From the NCBI RefSeq assembly GCF_012849055.1, contig NZ_CP051677.1, forward strand, positions 3,177,001-3,241,000: DNA of 64,000 nt, in the 5' to 3' direction. Under the pieces are notes generated by a model. It made no database searches. It was not told the origin of the DNA and saw only the letters and a list, made by a program, of their open reading frames with translations. The translations under genes and the position numbers were made by a program. The stretch comes from Spirosoma rhododendri. GTDB taxonomy: Bacteria > Bacteroidota > Bacteroidia > Cytophagales > Spirosomataceae. Positions 48,401 to 57,328 of the stretch are shown here, one piece after another; the first letter of the stretch is position 1; the number at the start of each line of letters is the position of its first letter.

Positions 48401-49516
48401 CGACCGAAAAGCCCTGCCCAAACCCGCTGCGCTGACTGACCTCCCCGGAAAGTCGCAGCCAACGAGTGTTATTGAGAAGCAGATTGCCCAGATCTGGAGC
48501 GAGGCCCTCGGGCTGACGCAGATTGGTCTGGACGACGATTTCTTTGACCTGGGTGGCCATTCGATGATTGCTGTGCAGGTGATGACGCAGCTCGAAACCG
48601 TAACCGGCCGACGGCTACCCCTGTCGACGCTGATGACCGCGCCAACCATCCAGAAGCTGGCCCTGCTGTTTGATGCCGACAAACCGGCTACGCACTGGAA
48701 ATCGCTGGTACCGATCAGGCCGGAGGGGAGCAAGACGCCAATCTACATCATCCACGGTATCGGTCTTAATCTGCTGAATTTCAATAGTCTGGTGTCGTAC
48801 ATGGACCCCGATCAGCCCATCTACGGCTTACAGGCGCGGGGTCTTGACGGTACCGACGAGCCGTTTGACCGGATGGAGGATATTGCCGCCTTTTACATCA
48901 GCGAAATCGTGCAGCAGAACCCCGACGGGCCATATGCCATTGCCGGTTATTCGTTTGGCGGCTACGTGGCTCTTGAGATGGCGCAACAACTTCAGGCGAT
49001 GGGTAAATCGGTGAAGATGCTGGCGATGTTTGATACCAACGCAGAACCGTCGATCCGTCACTGGTCGACGGGGGCGAGATTCTGGTGGCGCGCTACCCGA
49101 CAGTTGCCTAAGCTACGCTGGATCGGTGCATCACTATTGAAAAATCCGGGGCAGACGATACGGTATCAGGCCGCGTTTGCCAGGTCGTTGTCGCAACGGC
49201 TGATGCATAAGTTGGGGATGTATGAAACGCCACAGGTAGAGCCGGGTATGGATCATCTGAGCCGGATCATGGAGAAGCATGAGATCGCCTACGAGAACTA
49301 CCGGTTTAAATCCTACGACGGAGTCATCGACCTGTTCAAGGCACAGAGCCGGATTTACTTCGTGGAAGACAACAAGTCGCTGGGCTGGGGAAAATACGCC
49401 AGACAGGTACGGGTACACGACGTGCCGGGTGACCACCAGATGATGATGATGCCCCCAACGACAAGGTCTTCGCGCAGGTGTTACAGCGTGCCCTGGACCG
49501 GTGTTCCAAGTCGTAA
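45486..49516 (+). CDS. NRPS: C-A-PCP-TE, C-terminal frameshift
   Basis: Starts 3 nt after the hybrid NRPS-PKS, so the two make one assembly line. Restored length is 1343 residues. C domain: HHIVCDGWSLGI (about 159-170), an intact HHxxxDG motif. A domain: LYTSGSTGRPKGV (about 630), NMYGPTETTIY, GELYLAGDGVARGYLNRP. PCP: FFDLGGHSMIAVQV (about 1023). TE: IAGYSFGGYVALEM (about 1153), with catalytic histidine in GDHQMMM. No epimerase is seen. Reading the ten specificity positions by eye gives D-I-L-Q-L-C-M-I-Y-K, close to the published glycine code DILQLGLIWK. The frame breaks at a C5 run (49452-49456); adding one C restores PNDKVFAQVLQRALDRCSKS to a stop at 49516. The TE would release the product as acid, lactam or other ring. 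Confidence 0.92.
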
Positions 49517-49520
49517 GATG

Positions 49521-49723
49521 TGATTGTCTTGAACCGCTGGGCGGCCCCGTGTGATTTTTCTGATTTTTTGATTTCGCTGATTTGAAAAAGAATCATAGTC
49601 CATCAGCGTAATCACAGTTCAAGATTATCTGAACTATGATTCCTTTGATTAGTTGATTGCCCTGATTCAGAAAAAATCACAGTCCATCAGCGTAATCATA
49701 AAAATCACAGTTCAAGACAATCA
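49521..49723. repeat. Second intergenic repeat family, copy A
   Basis: AT-rich stretch framed by inverted arms TGATTGTCTTGAAC (49521-49534) and GTTCAAGACAATCA (49710-49723). Inside, ATCAGCGTAATCA appears twice, and ATCATAGT / ACTATGAT and CAGTTC / GAACT blocks can form further stems. It fills the gap between the convergent NRPS and pentapeptide genes and may act as a two-way terminator. Confidence 0.85.
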
Positions 49724-49727
49724 CCGG

Positions 49728-50294
49728 TCATGATTTGACGATCAGATTATGCTTATCCAGTAAACCGGGCAGGCTATAGAGTGAGAATTTTGCCTTCTTT
49801 AATCGGTTTACATCGGGGTCGAGTGTGATGTTGAAGGAGGTCGAAAAGTCGACCTGATTCAGCGTATTATCGTCGAATTTTGTGAGTTCAAGGTCACAGC
49901 GGTCGAAGAGAGCCCCGGTCATGTCGCAGCGGATGAACAGGACGCTTTTGATGGAGCACTCCACGAATTTGGCCTTTACCAGCCGCCGATTGAGAAAAAT
50001 ACTCTGATCGAGTTGACAGGCTTGAAAATCAGCGTGAAACCCAAACGGGTTGCAGGTGCCGAAGTCGACGCCCTGCACCGCACAGCCAACAAAAGCGACG
50101 TCGTTGAACTGCGTCTGTTTCACAGCACAGCGGATCAGCATGCACTGCTCAAACCGGCAATTGATAAAATTAGCCCCCGCCAGCATCGTCGGCGTCGGGC
50201 TCAGCTTCTGAAACGTACACTGTTCGAAGGTGTGCCCCGCCCATTGGCTGGGTAAGTCATCTGACGTTGTGTACAGCTGTTTGTAATGCTCCAT
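49728..50294 (-). CDS. Pentapeptide-repeat protein
   Basis: A 188-residue protein made mainly of five-residue repeats with Phe or Leu at the centre: ANFINCRFEQCMLIRC, VDFGTCNPFGFHADFQAC, ALFDRCDLELTKFDDNTL. No signal peptide and no membrane helix. It should fold as a right-handed quadrilateral beta-helix. Some such proteins protect DNA gyrase; most have unknown roles. It is the only gene between the NRPS and the flippase, and repeat copies A and B lie on both sides. A resistance role for the megasynthase product is a guess. Confidence 0.82.
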   Translation of the reverse strand: MEHYKQLYTTSDDLPSQWAGHTFEQCTFQKLSPTPTMLAGANFINCRFEQCMLIRCAVKQTQFNDVAFVGCAVQGVDFGTCNPFGFHADFQACQLDQSIFLNRRLVKAKFVECSIKSVLFIRCDMTGALFDRCDLELTKFDDNTLNQVDFSTSFNITLDPDVNRLKKAKFSLYSLPGLLDKHNLIVKS

Positions 50295-50450
50295 GTCTCG
50301 AACCGCGATTTTCCTGATTTACTGATTTTAAAGAGAATCACAGTTCAGATAATGTCTGAACTGTGATTCTCTTGATCGCTTTGATTACCCTGATTTCAAA
50401 ATAATCATAGCCTATCAGCGTAATCACAAAAATCACAGTTCAGACAATCA
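50295..50450. repeat. Second intergenic repeat family, copy B
   Basis: Contains a 19-bp perfect stem (AAGAGAATCACAGTTCAGA at 50331-50349 with its complement at 50355-50373) and a 5-nt loop. The end, TATCAGCGTAATCAC through CAGACAATCA, matches the end of copy A in the same orientation. Its last bases provide the stop codon of the flippase gene, and its left end touches the pentapeptide start codon. Confidence 0.85.
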
Positions 50451-51890
50451 CGACAACAGCGATTGCCGATACGTCTTCAGCTCGGCGAAAGACAGCTTGT
50501 AGTTGAGCGTCAGCAGGCCGTACGTCAGGCCGCCAAGCCCTACCTGAACGATGGTGTTCAGGATACCCTCGTAGCCTACGAACTGCTTGTAGGCGTAAAC
50601 GACCAGCACCATCACAAGGCAGAAAACCGTTGGCCAGGCAATGTTGCGCAGGAAAGCACCGAAGAAGTCGCCGATCAGGTAGTGGACAACCCCAAAGTTG
50701 GCGATCAGGTTAAACAGCGTTGCCAGCAGAAAGGCAGTGGCGATACCCATCACACCAAAGTAAGTGCCGAGGAAATAAACCAGCGGGAGCTTTACGATCA
50801 GCGTTACTACGTTCAGGTAAAACAGCAGGTTTGGTTTGCCCTTCGTAAACGCAAGCGTAAACAGCGGATGGCTGAGGCAGGTAAACCAGCCCACGAACAC
50901 AAAGATTCGGATCAGTTCGATGGTCTTGTCCCAGCCGGGGCCGTAGAAGAGCGGCACCACGCTTTCGGCCGTAATAAAGAGCCCCGCCAGCAGCGGCATG
51001 TTGCAGTAGCTGACGAAGTCCAGAATTTTCAGGTACGACTTTTTCAACTCCACCGTACTTTCCTTCATCTTCGCCAGAATGGGGTAGGCCACCTGTAGAA
51101 TGATCGGGTTCAGCTTCGTAATTGGGAAAATCGACAGCTGATAGGCAATGGTGTAATACCCCAATAGTTTCACGCCCAGCATGCCGCCGATGAAAATATT
51201 GTCGGCGTTCGACTGTATGAAGCCCAGCAGACCGTCGCCGAGATTGAATAGACCGAAGCGCAGGTGTTCGCCGATATTCCGCATGTCGAAAGCCAGCGTT
51301 GGGGAGAAATAAGGCAACCCGAAAATGACCTGAAATACGGTTTTGATCGTCTGATTGATCAGCGAGCCGATGATGAGCGAGAGCTCATGGTAGCCATTGT
51401 ACGCTAGTGTTACTGTCGCAATTGACCCGATCACCGTACCCAGAATGTCGATAATCGCTACGGCCCGAAACTTAAGCTCTTTCTGGAGCAGAAACAGGTA
51501 TAGCTGCCCGAAATACACGATTAGGAAGTAGTAAGACGACAGGTGAACGACTTCCGCCAGCTTCGGCTCCTTGTAAAACGAAACAATCAGGGGGGTGCTC
51601 AGGTAAACGGCCACGAAAATTATGACCCCAACGATCAGGTTGAGGTAATACAGCGTCGATAGCACCCGGCGGTCGCTTTCCTGCTTGTAAATGATGGAGT
51701 TGGAAAACCCCAGGCTGGAAAAAATGGTGAAAAAGCCAATGACGAGGTTGCTGATACTGACGATACCGAAGTCGGCGGGTACGAGAAGCCGGGCCAGTAC
51801 AGCTACCTGTCCGAACTGGAAAACGGTGGAGATTACGGTTGCAATCGTAATCCACTTGCCACCGTTCATGGCTTTGTCTTTGTTACTCAT
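50448..51890 (-). CDS. Wzx-type polysaccharide flippase
   Basis: A 480-residue integral membrane protein of the polysaccharide synthase/MOP group, with about twelve to fourteen hydrophobic segments (for example FGIVSISNLVIGFFTIF, LNLIVGVIIFVAVYLS, IAWPTVFCLVMVLVVYAY). The N-terminal GGKWITIATVISTVFQFGQV matches RfbX/Wzx proteins. It would carry a lipid-linked repeat unit across the inner membrane for the surface polysaccharide made by the glycosyltransferases further right. It is separated from the T9SS glycosidase gene by 109 nt. Confidence 0.88.
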   Translation of the reverse strand: MSNKDKAMNGGKWITIATVISTVFQFGQVAVLARLLVPADFGIVSISNLVIGFFTIFSSLGFSNSIIYKQESDRRVLSTLYYLNLIVGVIIFVAVYLSTPLIVSFYKEPKLAEVVHLSSYYFLIVYFGQLYLFLLQKELKFRAVAIIDILGTVIGSIATVTLAYNGYHELSLIIGSLINQTIKTVFQVIFGLPYFSPTLAFDMRNIGEHLRFGLFNLGDGLLGFIQSNADNIFIGGMLGVKLLGYYTIAYQLSIFPITKLNPIILQVAYPILAKMKESTVELKKSYLKILDFVSYCNMPLLAGLFITAESVVPLFYGPGWDKTIELIRIFVFVGWFTCLSHPLFTLAFTKGKPNLLFYLNVVTLIVKLPLVYFLGTYFGVMGIATAFLLATLFNLIANFGVVHYLIGDFFGAFLRNIAWPTVFCLVMVLVVYAYKQFVGYEGILNTIVQVGLGGLTYGLLTLNYKLSFAELKTYRQSLLS

Positions 51891-51999
51891 TGTTGAGGTA
51901 AGTGCAGCTAATGGTTACGGTAGTTTAGCTATTCTGGAAAATAGAATGCAGAAAAAACCTTGCCACTCTATATAGACTACAACTTTTGCGTTTCGTAAT

Positions 52000-54359
52000 C
52001 TATTGGACGTGAATTATTTTCCGTACAACCCGACTCTTGCCCTGTCGAATATCGAGCAGGCAGACGCCATACGCCATACCGGTCAGGCTGATACGGGCCG
52101 ACAGCGAGGGTTCGGGTTTTGAAAAACGTACCGACCTGTAAAGCTGACCGGTGGTACCAATCACGTTTATCTGCACCGGGTCCTGACTGTCGTTGGTCAG
52201 CACGAGGTCGACGTAATCGGATGTAGGGTTGGGGAAAACCTGTATCGTTGATAGGTCGGGACTGCTGTCGCCGTCTAGCGGGGGCCAGCGCTGGGCATAA
52301 CGAAGATGGGTGTTTCGCTCACCGGTATCAGCACACTGCCGTTCTGACTGACGAGCCGCGTACGAACCATCGTGCTGCGGCCGGGGGTAGGTACGCAAAG
52401 CTGCACCGTGTCGCCCCGCGGAACCGGCAGCGCGTAGGTACCGGAGCGCCCTTGTTCGTCGCCAATCAGCAGCACGTAAGCTGATCGTCGTTCGCCGTTG
52501 CTCGTTACCGCCGGGCCGGGTTCGTACCGATCCACGATTAGTCGGGCGGGGCCGTTGGTTACCGCTACGGTATCGGCGAAGCGGTACGCGCCCAGCAACG
52601 CATTGGCCTGCCGCAGGTATTCGGCAGCGGGCTTGCGGGTTTTGTCGTCACTGAGCAGACCCATCGAACTGAACTGAGTCGGATTCGCCGGGTCTTCGTC
52701 GTAGAGCTGGTAAAAAAACAGCCGGTCGATGCCCACCCGGTTATACAGCAGCGCCGTACGTAGTATCCAGTCCGCCTGCGTTTCCTGAACGGTTTTACCG
52801 CCAACGCCGATGGCCCGCAGTGGACTACCGGGGTTGGTGTCGTAACCGGCTTCGGTGATCCAGACGGGCCGGTCGTTGGCCAGTTCGTGCGATAATTTCA
52901 CGAAAGCGGCAGCCTGCGCCCCCACACCTGATAGTTCCGGCGCGGCCCCGCGCGTGCCGCCCCCGTCCTGCGATGTACCGGCGTCGTTGGCGTAAAGGTG
53001 CTGATTGATAATATCCCAGCAGAGATCGATGCTGCCGTCGGGCTTGTAGCCCCGAAACTCGCGGCACCAGTCGATCATTCCCCGTACGTAATCGGTGGTC
53101 GACGCGGCCAGTCCACCTATGGCGACGATCATCGCGGGGTCGGCATTTTTAACCCCAACGCCCGGCCCGAGCGTATTTTTATGGCCGTCGTAGAACGCCG
53201 ACAGATTCGCGGCATACTCGCGGGCGGTCTGGTATGCTTTGCGGCCCTTCCATGTTTTGTCGCGCTCGTTGTCGCATTCGATGTACCGGATCAGGCCCAG
53301 CCCAATTTTTACCGTGTTGACCCCCGCCCAGGTTTTTACGGGACTGACACTCACCAGACCAGGGTCAACGGATTTGTTGCTGCCATACCGGGCTGCGTAC
53401 TGAAACGCGACTTTCGCCTGCTCGACGTACGACGCGGGCTGCGTCAGATCGCGTCCATAAATGGCCGGTACGTTCTCGTAGTCGCGCTGCCCTTCCGGGT
53501 ACGTGTTTTCCAGCCACTTCGGTAACGTCTTCAGGCAGGCCAGTACCTCGATGCCTTCGCTCTGCATGCGCTCGTAGATGGCGTCGTAGTTCCAGTTGCC
53601 GCTGAAGGTTGGGTTGAAGGTATACTGCCCCGGCGTCGATTCCAGCTTTTCCCAGTCCATATAGTGCCGGATGGCGGAAAAGCCTTTCAGGAGCGGAATC
53701 CGCGTTTCGTCGACCTGCCAGGGGGCGTCGGCACTTTCGATGTTCCACTCAAATGCGTTTACGCCCAGTTGCTGACTCAGGAGTGTGTGCCGGACGGATG
53801 GGAGCGTCGGTTCGGGGCCGGGTTGGTACGTGCCGTAGAATTCGAGTTCGGTGGGGTACGCGCCCGACGTGTTGATGACCAGAAAGCGGGCGTTGCTGAT
53901 GGGTGTTTTCAGATCGAGTACGTCGGGCTGCGACGGGTCCGGTCCAACCCAGGCATTGTACTTGTCGCCAATAAATCGGGCAATCGGAATTCGCTCCCAA
54001 CTGTCGGTGATGATCGAAATGGTTAGGGGGGCGTCGACGTTAGTACCGCTGCCATCGTACATCCGAATGCGGTCGATGGTCATCTGCTCGCCGGGCCGCA
54101 GCGGGTAGTAGGCGTCGTAGTTTTTGAGCAGCTTATTGTAGCCCGTGTTGACCTCTTCATCCGTTTTGCCGTCGAACAGGCCGTTAAGCCCGTTGCTGAC
54201 GTTGTTGAGCTGATACCAGCGGGGGCCGGTAACCGGAATTTTTCCGGCGTCGGCCAGCTGAGGGCGCGCACTGCCCGACGCCATAAGCACCTGAGGCCAG
54301 TACGTAAACAGCAATAGCGCGCCCAGGGCGACCACCGCTGTAACAAACAGCTTTTTCAT
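52000..54359 (-). CDS. Secreted glycoside hydrolase (clan A-like) with T9SS type A tail, one frameshift
   Basis: Restored length 786 residues. An N-terminal signal/anchor helix (MKKLFVTAVVALGALLLFTY) is followed by a beta domain. A barrel domain follows, with IRHYMDWEKLESTPGQY, the likely acid/base in YIECDNERDKTWKG and the likely nucleophile in PVWITEAGYDTNPG. This resembles clan GH-A enzymes such as GH39 or GH5. The last about 80 residues (IQVFPNPTSDYVDLVL to RVVRKIIHV) are a type IX secretion sorting domain. A G5 run (52280-52284) is one base short; adding it fuses the two parts (SAGPPLDGDSS). Such a protein would be exported to the cell surface. A role in processing its own exopolysaccharide fits the location but is inferred. 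Confidence 0.75.
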
Positions 54360-54420
54360 CGTACATCAAGTATAACCCGGTGGGTTTTCCGGGTGGGTTA
54401 GTCTAAGCCAAAAAGCCTCG

Positions 54421-55407
54421 TTACCGCGTCAGCATCACCTGACCGCGTTGCACAATAGGCGTATTGTTCGGGTCGGCTCCCACCTGCTGGTAGGAAAGCA
54501 GCCAGCTATAGCTACCCGGCTCACAGGGTTGCCCACTGTGCATGCCGTCCCAGAATCGATCCGTAGTATTGGTGTAAAAAAGCGGGCTCCCCCAACGATC
54601 GAACACGGTCATTGTAAAGGAAGCGACGTTGGTTGTAAATACGCGCAGCACGTCGTTGGTACCGTCGTTGTTGGGGGTAAAAGCGTCGGGTACAAACACC
54701 GGGCTCGGCGGACACGATGTGCATTGCCTGACCTGTACGTCGTCGATGGCCATGTCGTTGCCGCAGCCGTCGTCGCCCTGATTGTTGATGAGTTTGATAA
54801 CCACGCCCTGCGTTGAGTTAGGTGTGGTAAACAAGGTCGAGAACCGTTGCCAGCTTGGGGTGCGGCTTTGCGGGATCGAGCCGAAATCGATGCTTTGCAA
54901 TACCGTGCCGTCGGCGGCTTCCACGCGCAACGTCAGGTTGGGCAGGAGCGGATTCGTGCAGATGCCCGGCCGCAGCAGGTTGATACCCCACAGCGAAAAT
55001 TCGTAGGTTGTCTGGCTGCATAGCCCCGTTGCGGGCTGGGTATACACTTCACCCGCGCCCTGGGAGCCATTGACGATCATCATCAGACCGCGCGAGTCGC
55101 CCGGGGTATGGTCTTGCGGAACGGCATGCCAGAGGTTGTCATAACAGGTGCCGTCGACGTGATCGGCCAGTGCATACTGCCCGTCGAGGGGGCAGGTAAG
55201 AGTGGTGAATTGGTAGCGGGTCCGGTTACTGAGCGATGAGGGCGACCCCACCTGCCCGAACGTTTCATCGACCGTTAATTCGGGAGGGCCGCCCATACAC
55301 GACTGGGCCTGTGAAGCCAGCGTCGCGCCAGAAATAACCAGCCAGGCCAGTAGTAAAGGTCGGGTCAACCTGCTTAGTGTACCACTTCGATGGACTTGGG
55401 CATTCAT
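54421..55407 (-). CDS. Surface protein with gliding-motility-type (CHU_C, T9SS type B) C-terminus
   Basis: A 328-residue protein with signal peptide ending at ASQAQSC. The middle part (about 60-220) is a beta-sandwich with FTTLCPLDGQYALADH-like and TYEFSLWGINLLRPG segments, similar to adhesin-type domains. The C-terminus has FVPDAFTPNNDGTNDVLRVF and FDRWGSPLFYTN, the CHU_C signature that directs type IX export and surface attachment. Partner and ligand are unknown. It is divergent from the PPTase gene, which begins 130 nt away. Confidence 0.88.
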   Translation of the reverse strand: MNAQVHRSGTLSRLTRPLLLAWLVISGATLASQAQSCMGGPPELTVDETFGQVGSPSSLSNRTRYQFTTLTCPLDGQYALADHVDGTCYDNLWHAVPQDHTPGDSRGLMMIVNGSQGAGEVYTQPATGLCSQTTYEFSLWGINLLRPGICTNPLLPNLTLRVEAADGTVLQSIDFGSIPQSRTPSWQRFSTLFTTPNSTQGVVIKLINNQGDDGCGNDMAIDDVQVRQCTSCPPSPVFVPDAFTPNNDGTNDVLRVFTTNVASFTMTVFDRWGSPLFYTNTTDRFWDGMHSGQPCEPGSYSWLLSYQQVGADPNNTPIVQRGQVMLTR

Positions 55408-55537
55408 ATACCTTTTTATGACGTCAGGCCAAACATAGCGTCACCAATTCCTATGATTAAGTTGTCGTGTAAAGGGCTGGCGTAGGCTGGATGCTGCGGC
55501 CCCGTTACTTTTACCGAAAATTGGTGAATTTACACAA

Positions 55538-56287
55538 ATGGCGTGGGTAAATTGTATGATCGGTAGTCCGCCCGGCTGGGTTAATATCGGCGATCTCCGC
55601 CCGGTAGGACCCGCGGTTATTGGCCTGTCCGTAAGGGGTTTGGCAGAGCCGCTGGGTACGCTGCTGGCCGAGCTGTCAGCCACCGACCATAGTCGGGCGA
55701 ATCGGTATCGGCAACCCGCCGACCGGCTGCGGTTTCTGTATGGGCGCGTACTGGTGGGCTGGGTCGGAGCGGGGCTGACGGGTTATACGGCGCAGACCGT
55801 TCCGCTGGTGATCGGTCCGTATGGCAAGCCCGATCTGGCGGCCCATACAGGCTGGCACATAAACCTGACCCACGCAGGCGACTGGGTGTTGCTGGCCGTT
55901 GATCGGCATCCCGTCGGTATCGACGTAGAAAATCGTCGGCCTGACTTGCCCATCGCTACCCTGCTGCCCACGGTGTGCAGCCCGGACGAACAGGCGCGTG
56001 TCTGGGCCGACACCGACCCGGCCACGGCATTTCTGCGGTCGTGGACCCGTAAGGAAGCGCTCCTGAAAGGCATCGGGCACGGCCTGGTCGACGATCTGCG
56101 GGTGATACCGTCCCTGGATGGCCAATCATCACTTCCGCCCGGACTGAGCGATAGCGACTGGCAGGTGCAGAGCTTTGCGGTCGATTCCGCGCACCCGGCG
56201 GCTCTGGCGCACCAACCGACCGACATATCTCCCGTCTTTTACAGGCTAACGGCATCTGATTTGCTGACAAACCTGAAATGGGCGTGA
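55538..56287 (+). CDS. Sfp-type 4'-phosphopantetheinyl transferase
   Basis: A 249-residue protein with the PPTase motifs: HINLTHAGDWVLLAV, the metal-binding PVGIDVENRRPD, and FLRSWTRKEALLKGIGHGL. These are the Sfp-family P1 to P3 motifs. It would transfer the phosphopantetheine arm from CoA to carrier proteins. The two PCP and one ACP sites of the megasynthase (38661-49516) are the natural targets. It lies 6 kb from that operon and on the same strand but separated by - strand genes. Start at ATG 55538; ATG 55556 is also possible. Confidence 0.92.
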   Translation: MAWVNCMIGSPPGWVNIGDLRPVGPAVIGLSVRGLAEPLGTLLAELSATDHSRANRYRQPADRLRFLYGRVLVGWVGAGLTGYTAQTVPLVIGPYGKPDLAAHTGWHINLTHAGDWVLLAVDRHPVGIDVENRRPDLPIATLLPTVCSPDEQARVWADTDPATAFLRSWTRKEALLKGIGHGLVDDLRVIPSLDGQSSLPPGLSDSDWQVQSFAVDSAHPAALAHQPTDISPVFYRLTASDLLTNLKWA

Positions 56288-56364
56288 CTTAGGTTCCCTT
56301 GGCCTGTCATATAAGCACCTCTGAAATTTTGATTTTTTACCGGCACGTTTCTTACGTGTGAGTC

Positions 56365-57321
56365 ATGCAGCGACTGGTTCTTAAATTTTTATACGTAGTA
56401 GCTACCCTGAATTACCCCCGTATCCGGAAGGATCTGCGGTATTTCGTGCGCGACAATTACTACTGCCGACTGAATCAGCTTCGGTATTACCGGGCTGACT
56501 ACGGGCGTAAACAGCCGTACAAAGTGATCGACTACCACGGCGAGTTTGATCAGGAACTGCGTTACGTACTGCCTTTCGCGTACTGGCACCATTGCAACGG
56601 CACGCTCAAGCAAACCATCTCCTGCACGAATACGAAGCCGTTCTATTTCTTCAGCCCCGACCACCTCGAAACGCACGAAAAGCGGGTGTGGCAGGCCGGA
56701 TACGATTACTATGACGTGCCTAACATGACCCATAGCCCCACCTTCGATTTCTCGAAGTGGAAACGGGTACCGCTCAAAGCACACTATCGCAATAAGCTGT
56801 TTCGCTACGATAAGCCGCTGCTCGTGATCGCCAACAAGTACAACATCGAGTGGGACGGCCCACCCCGTAACTTCCTCGATATTCCGACGCTCGACCACAT
56901 CATCAGCCGTTGCAAAACCACGCACCAAATCATCTACAACCGGCCGCTATCGTCGCAGATCGTACTCGACAACAGCGAAATCATGGATCTGGGTGAGCAC
57001 GCCTGGCTGCGCGAAAACCATCCCGAGGTGCTGCTGATGAATGATTTGCACGAACAACACCGCGAGCAGGTGAGTAGCTTCAACCATCTGCAACTGATGG
57101 TCTACGCCAACTGTGACCGGTTTATTTCCATGCACGGCGGAACGGCTGCGTTAGCCAGCTACTTCGAGGGTACGAACATCATTCTGTCGCGACCCGGCGG
57201 GGGGATGGAGCACCACTTCGACGAATACAATACTATTTTTCCGGCTCTGTCGGGTGCAACTATCCACCACGCCAGGACCCCCGAAGAAGTGATTCAACTG
57301 GTTGAGCAACAGTACAACTAA
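56365..57321 (+). CDS. Putative glycosyltransferase-like protein of unknown family
   Basis: A 318-residue protein without signal peptide; I could not place it in a named family. It is rich in aromatic and basic residues (LRYFVRDNYYCRLNQLRYYR). The C-terminal part, FISMHGGTAALASYFEGTN followed by ILSRPGGGMEHH, resembles the nucleotide-sugar binding region of GT-B enzymes. It sits 7 nt before the fucosyltransferase gene, which strongly suggests that the two act together in the surface polysaccharide pathway. It may be a transferase or an accessory protein. Confidence 0.55.
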   Translation: MQRLVLKFLYVVATLNYPRIRKDLRYFVRDNYYCRLNQLRYYRADYGRKQPYKVIDYHGEFDQELRYVLPFAYWHHCNGTLKQTISCTNTKPFYFFSPDHLETHEKRVWQAGYDYYDVPNMTHSPTFDFSKWKRVPLKAHYRNKLFRYDKPLLVIANKYNIEWDGPPRNFLDIPTLDHIISRCKTTHQIIYNRPLSSQIVLDNSEIMDLGEHAWLRENHPEVLLMNDLHEQHREQVSSFNHLQLMVYANCDRFISMHGGTAALASYFEGTNIILSRPGGGMEHHFDEYNTIFPALSGATIHHARTPEEVIQLVEQQYN

Positions 57322-57328
57322 GAACAGT

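Noticed and set aside
52000..52398. Independent small T9SS-domain protein
   Set aside because: Only the last about 80 residues are meaningful, and one added G in the G5 run fuses them in frame with the glycosidase.
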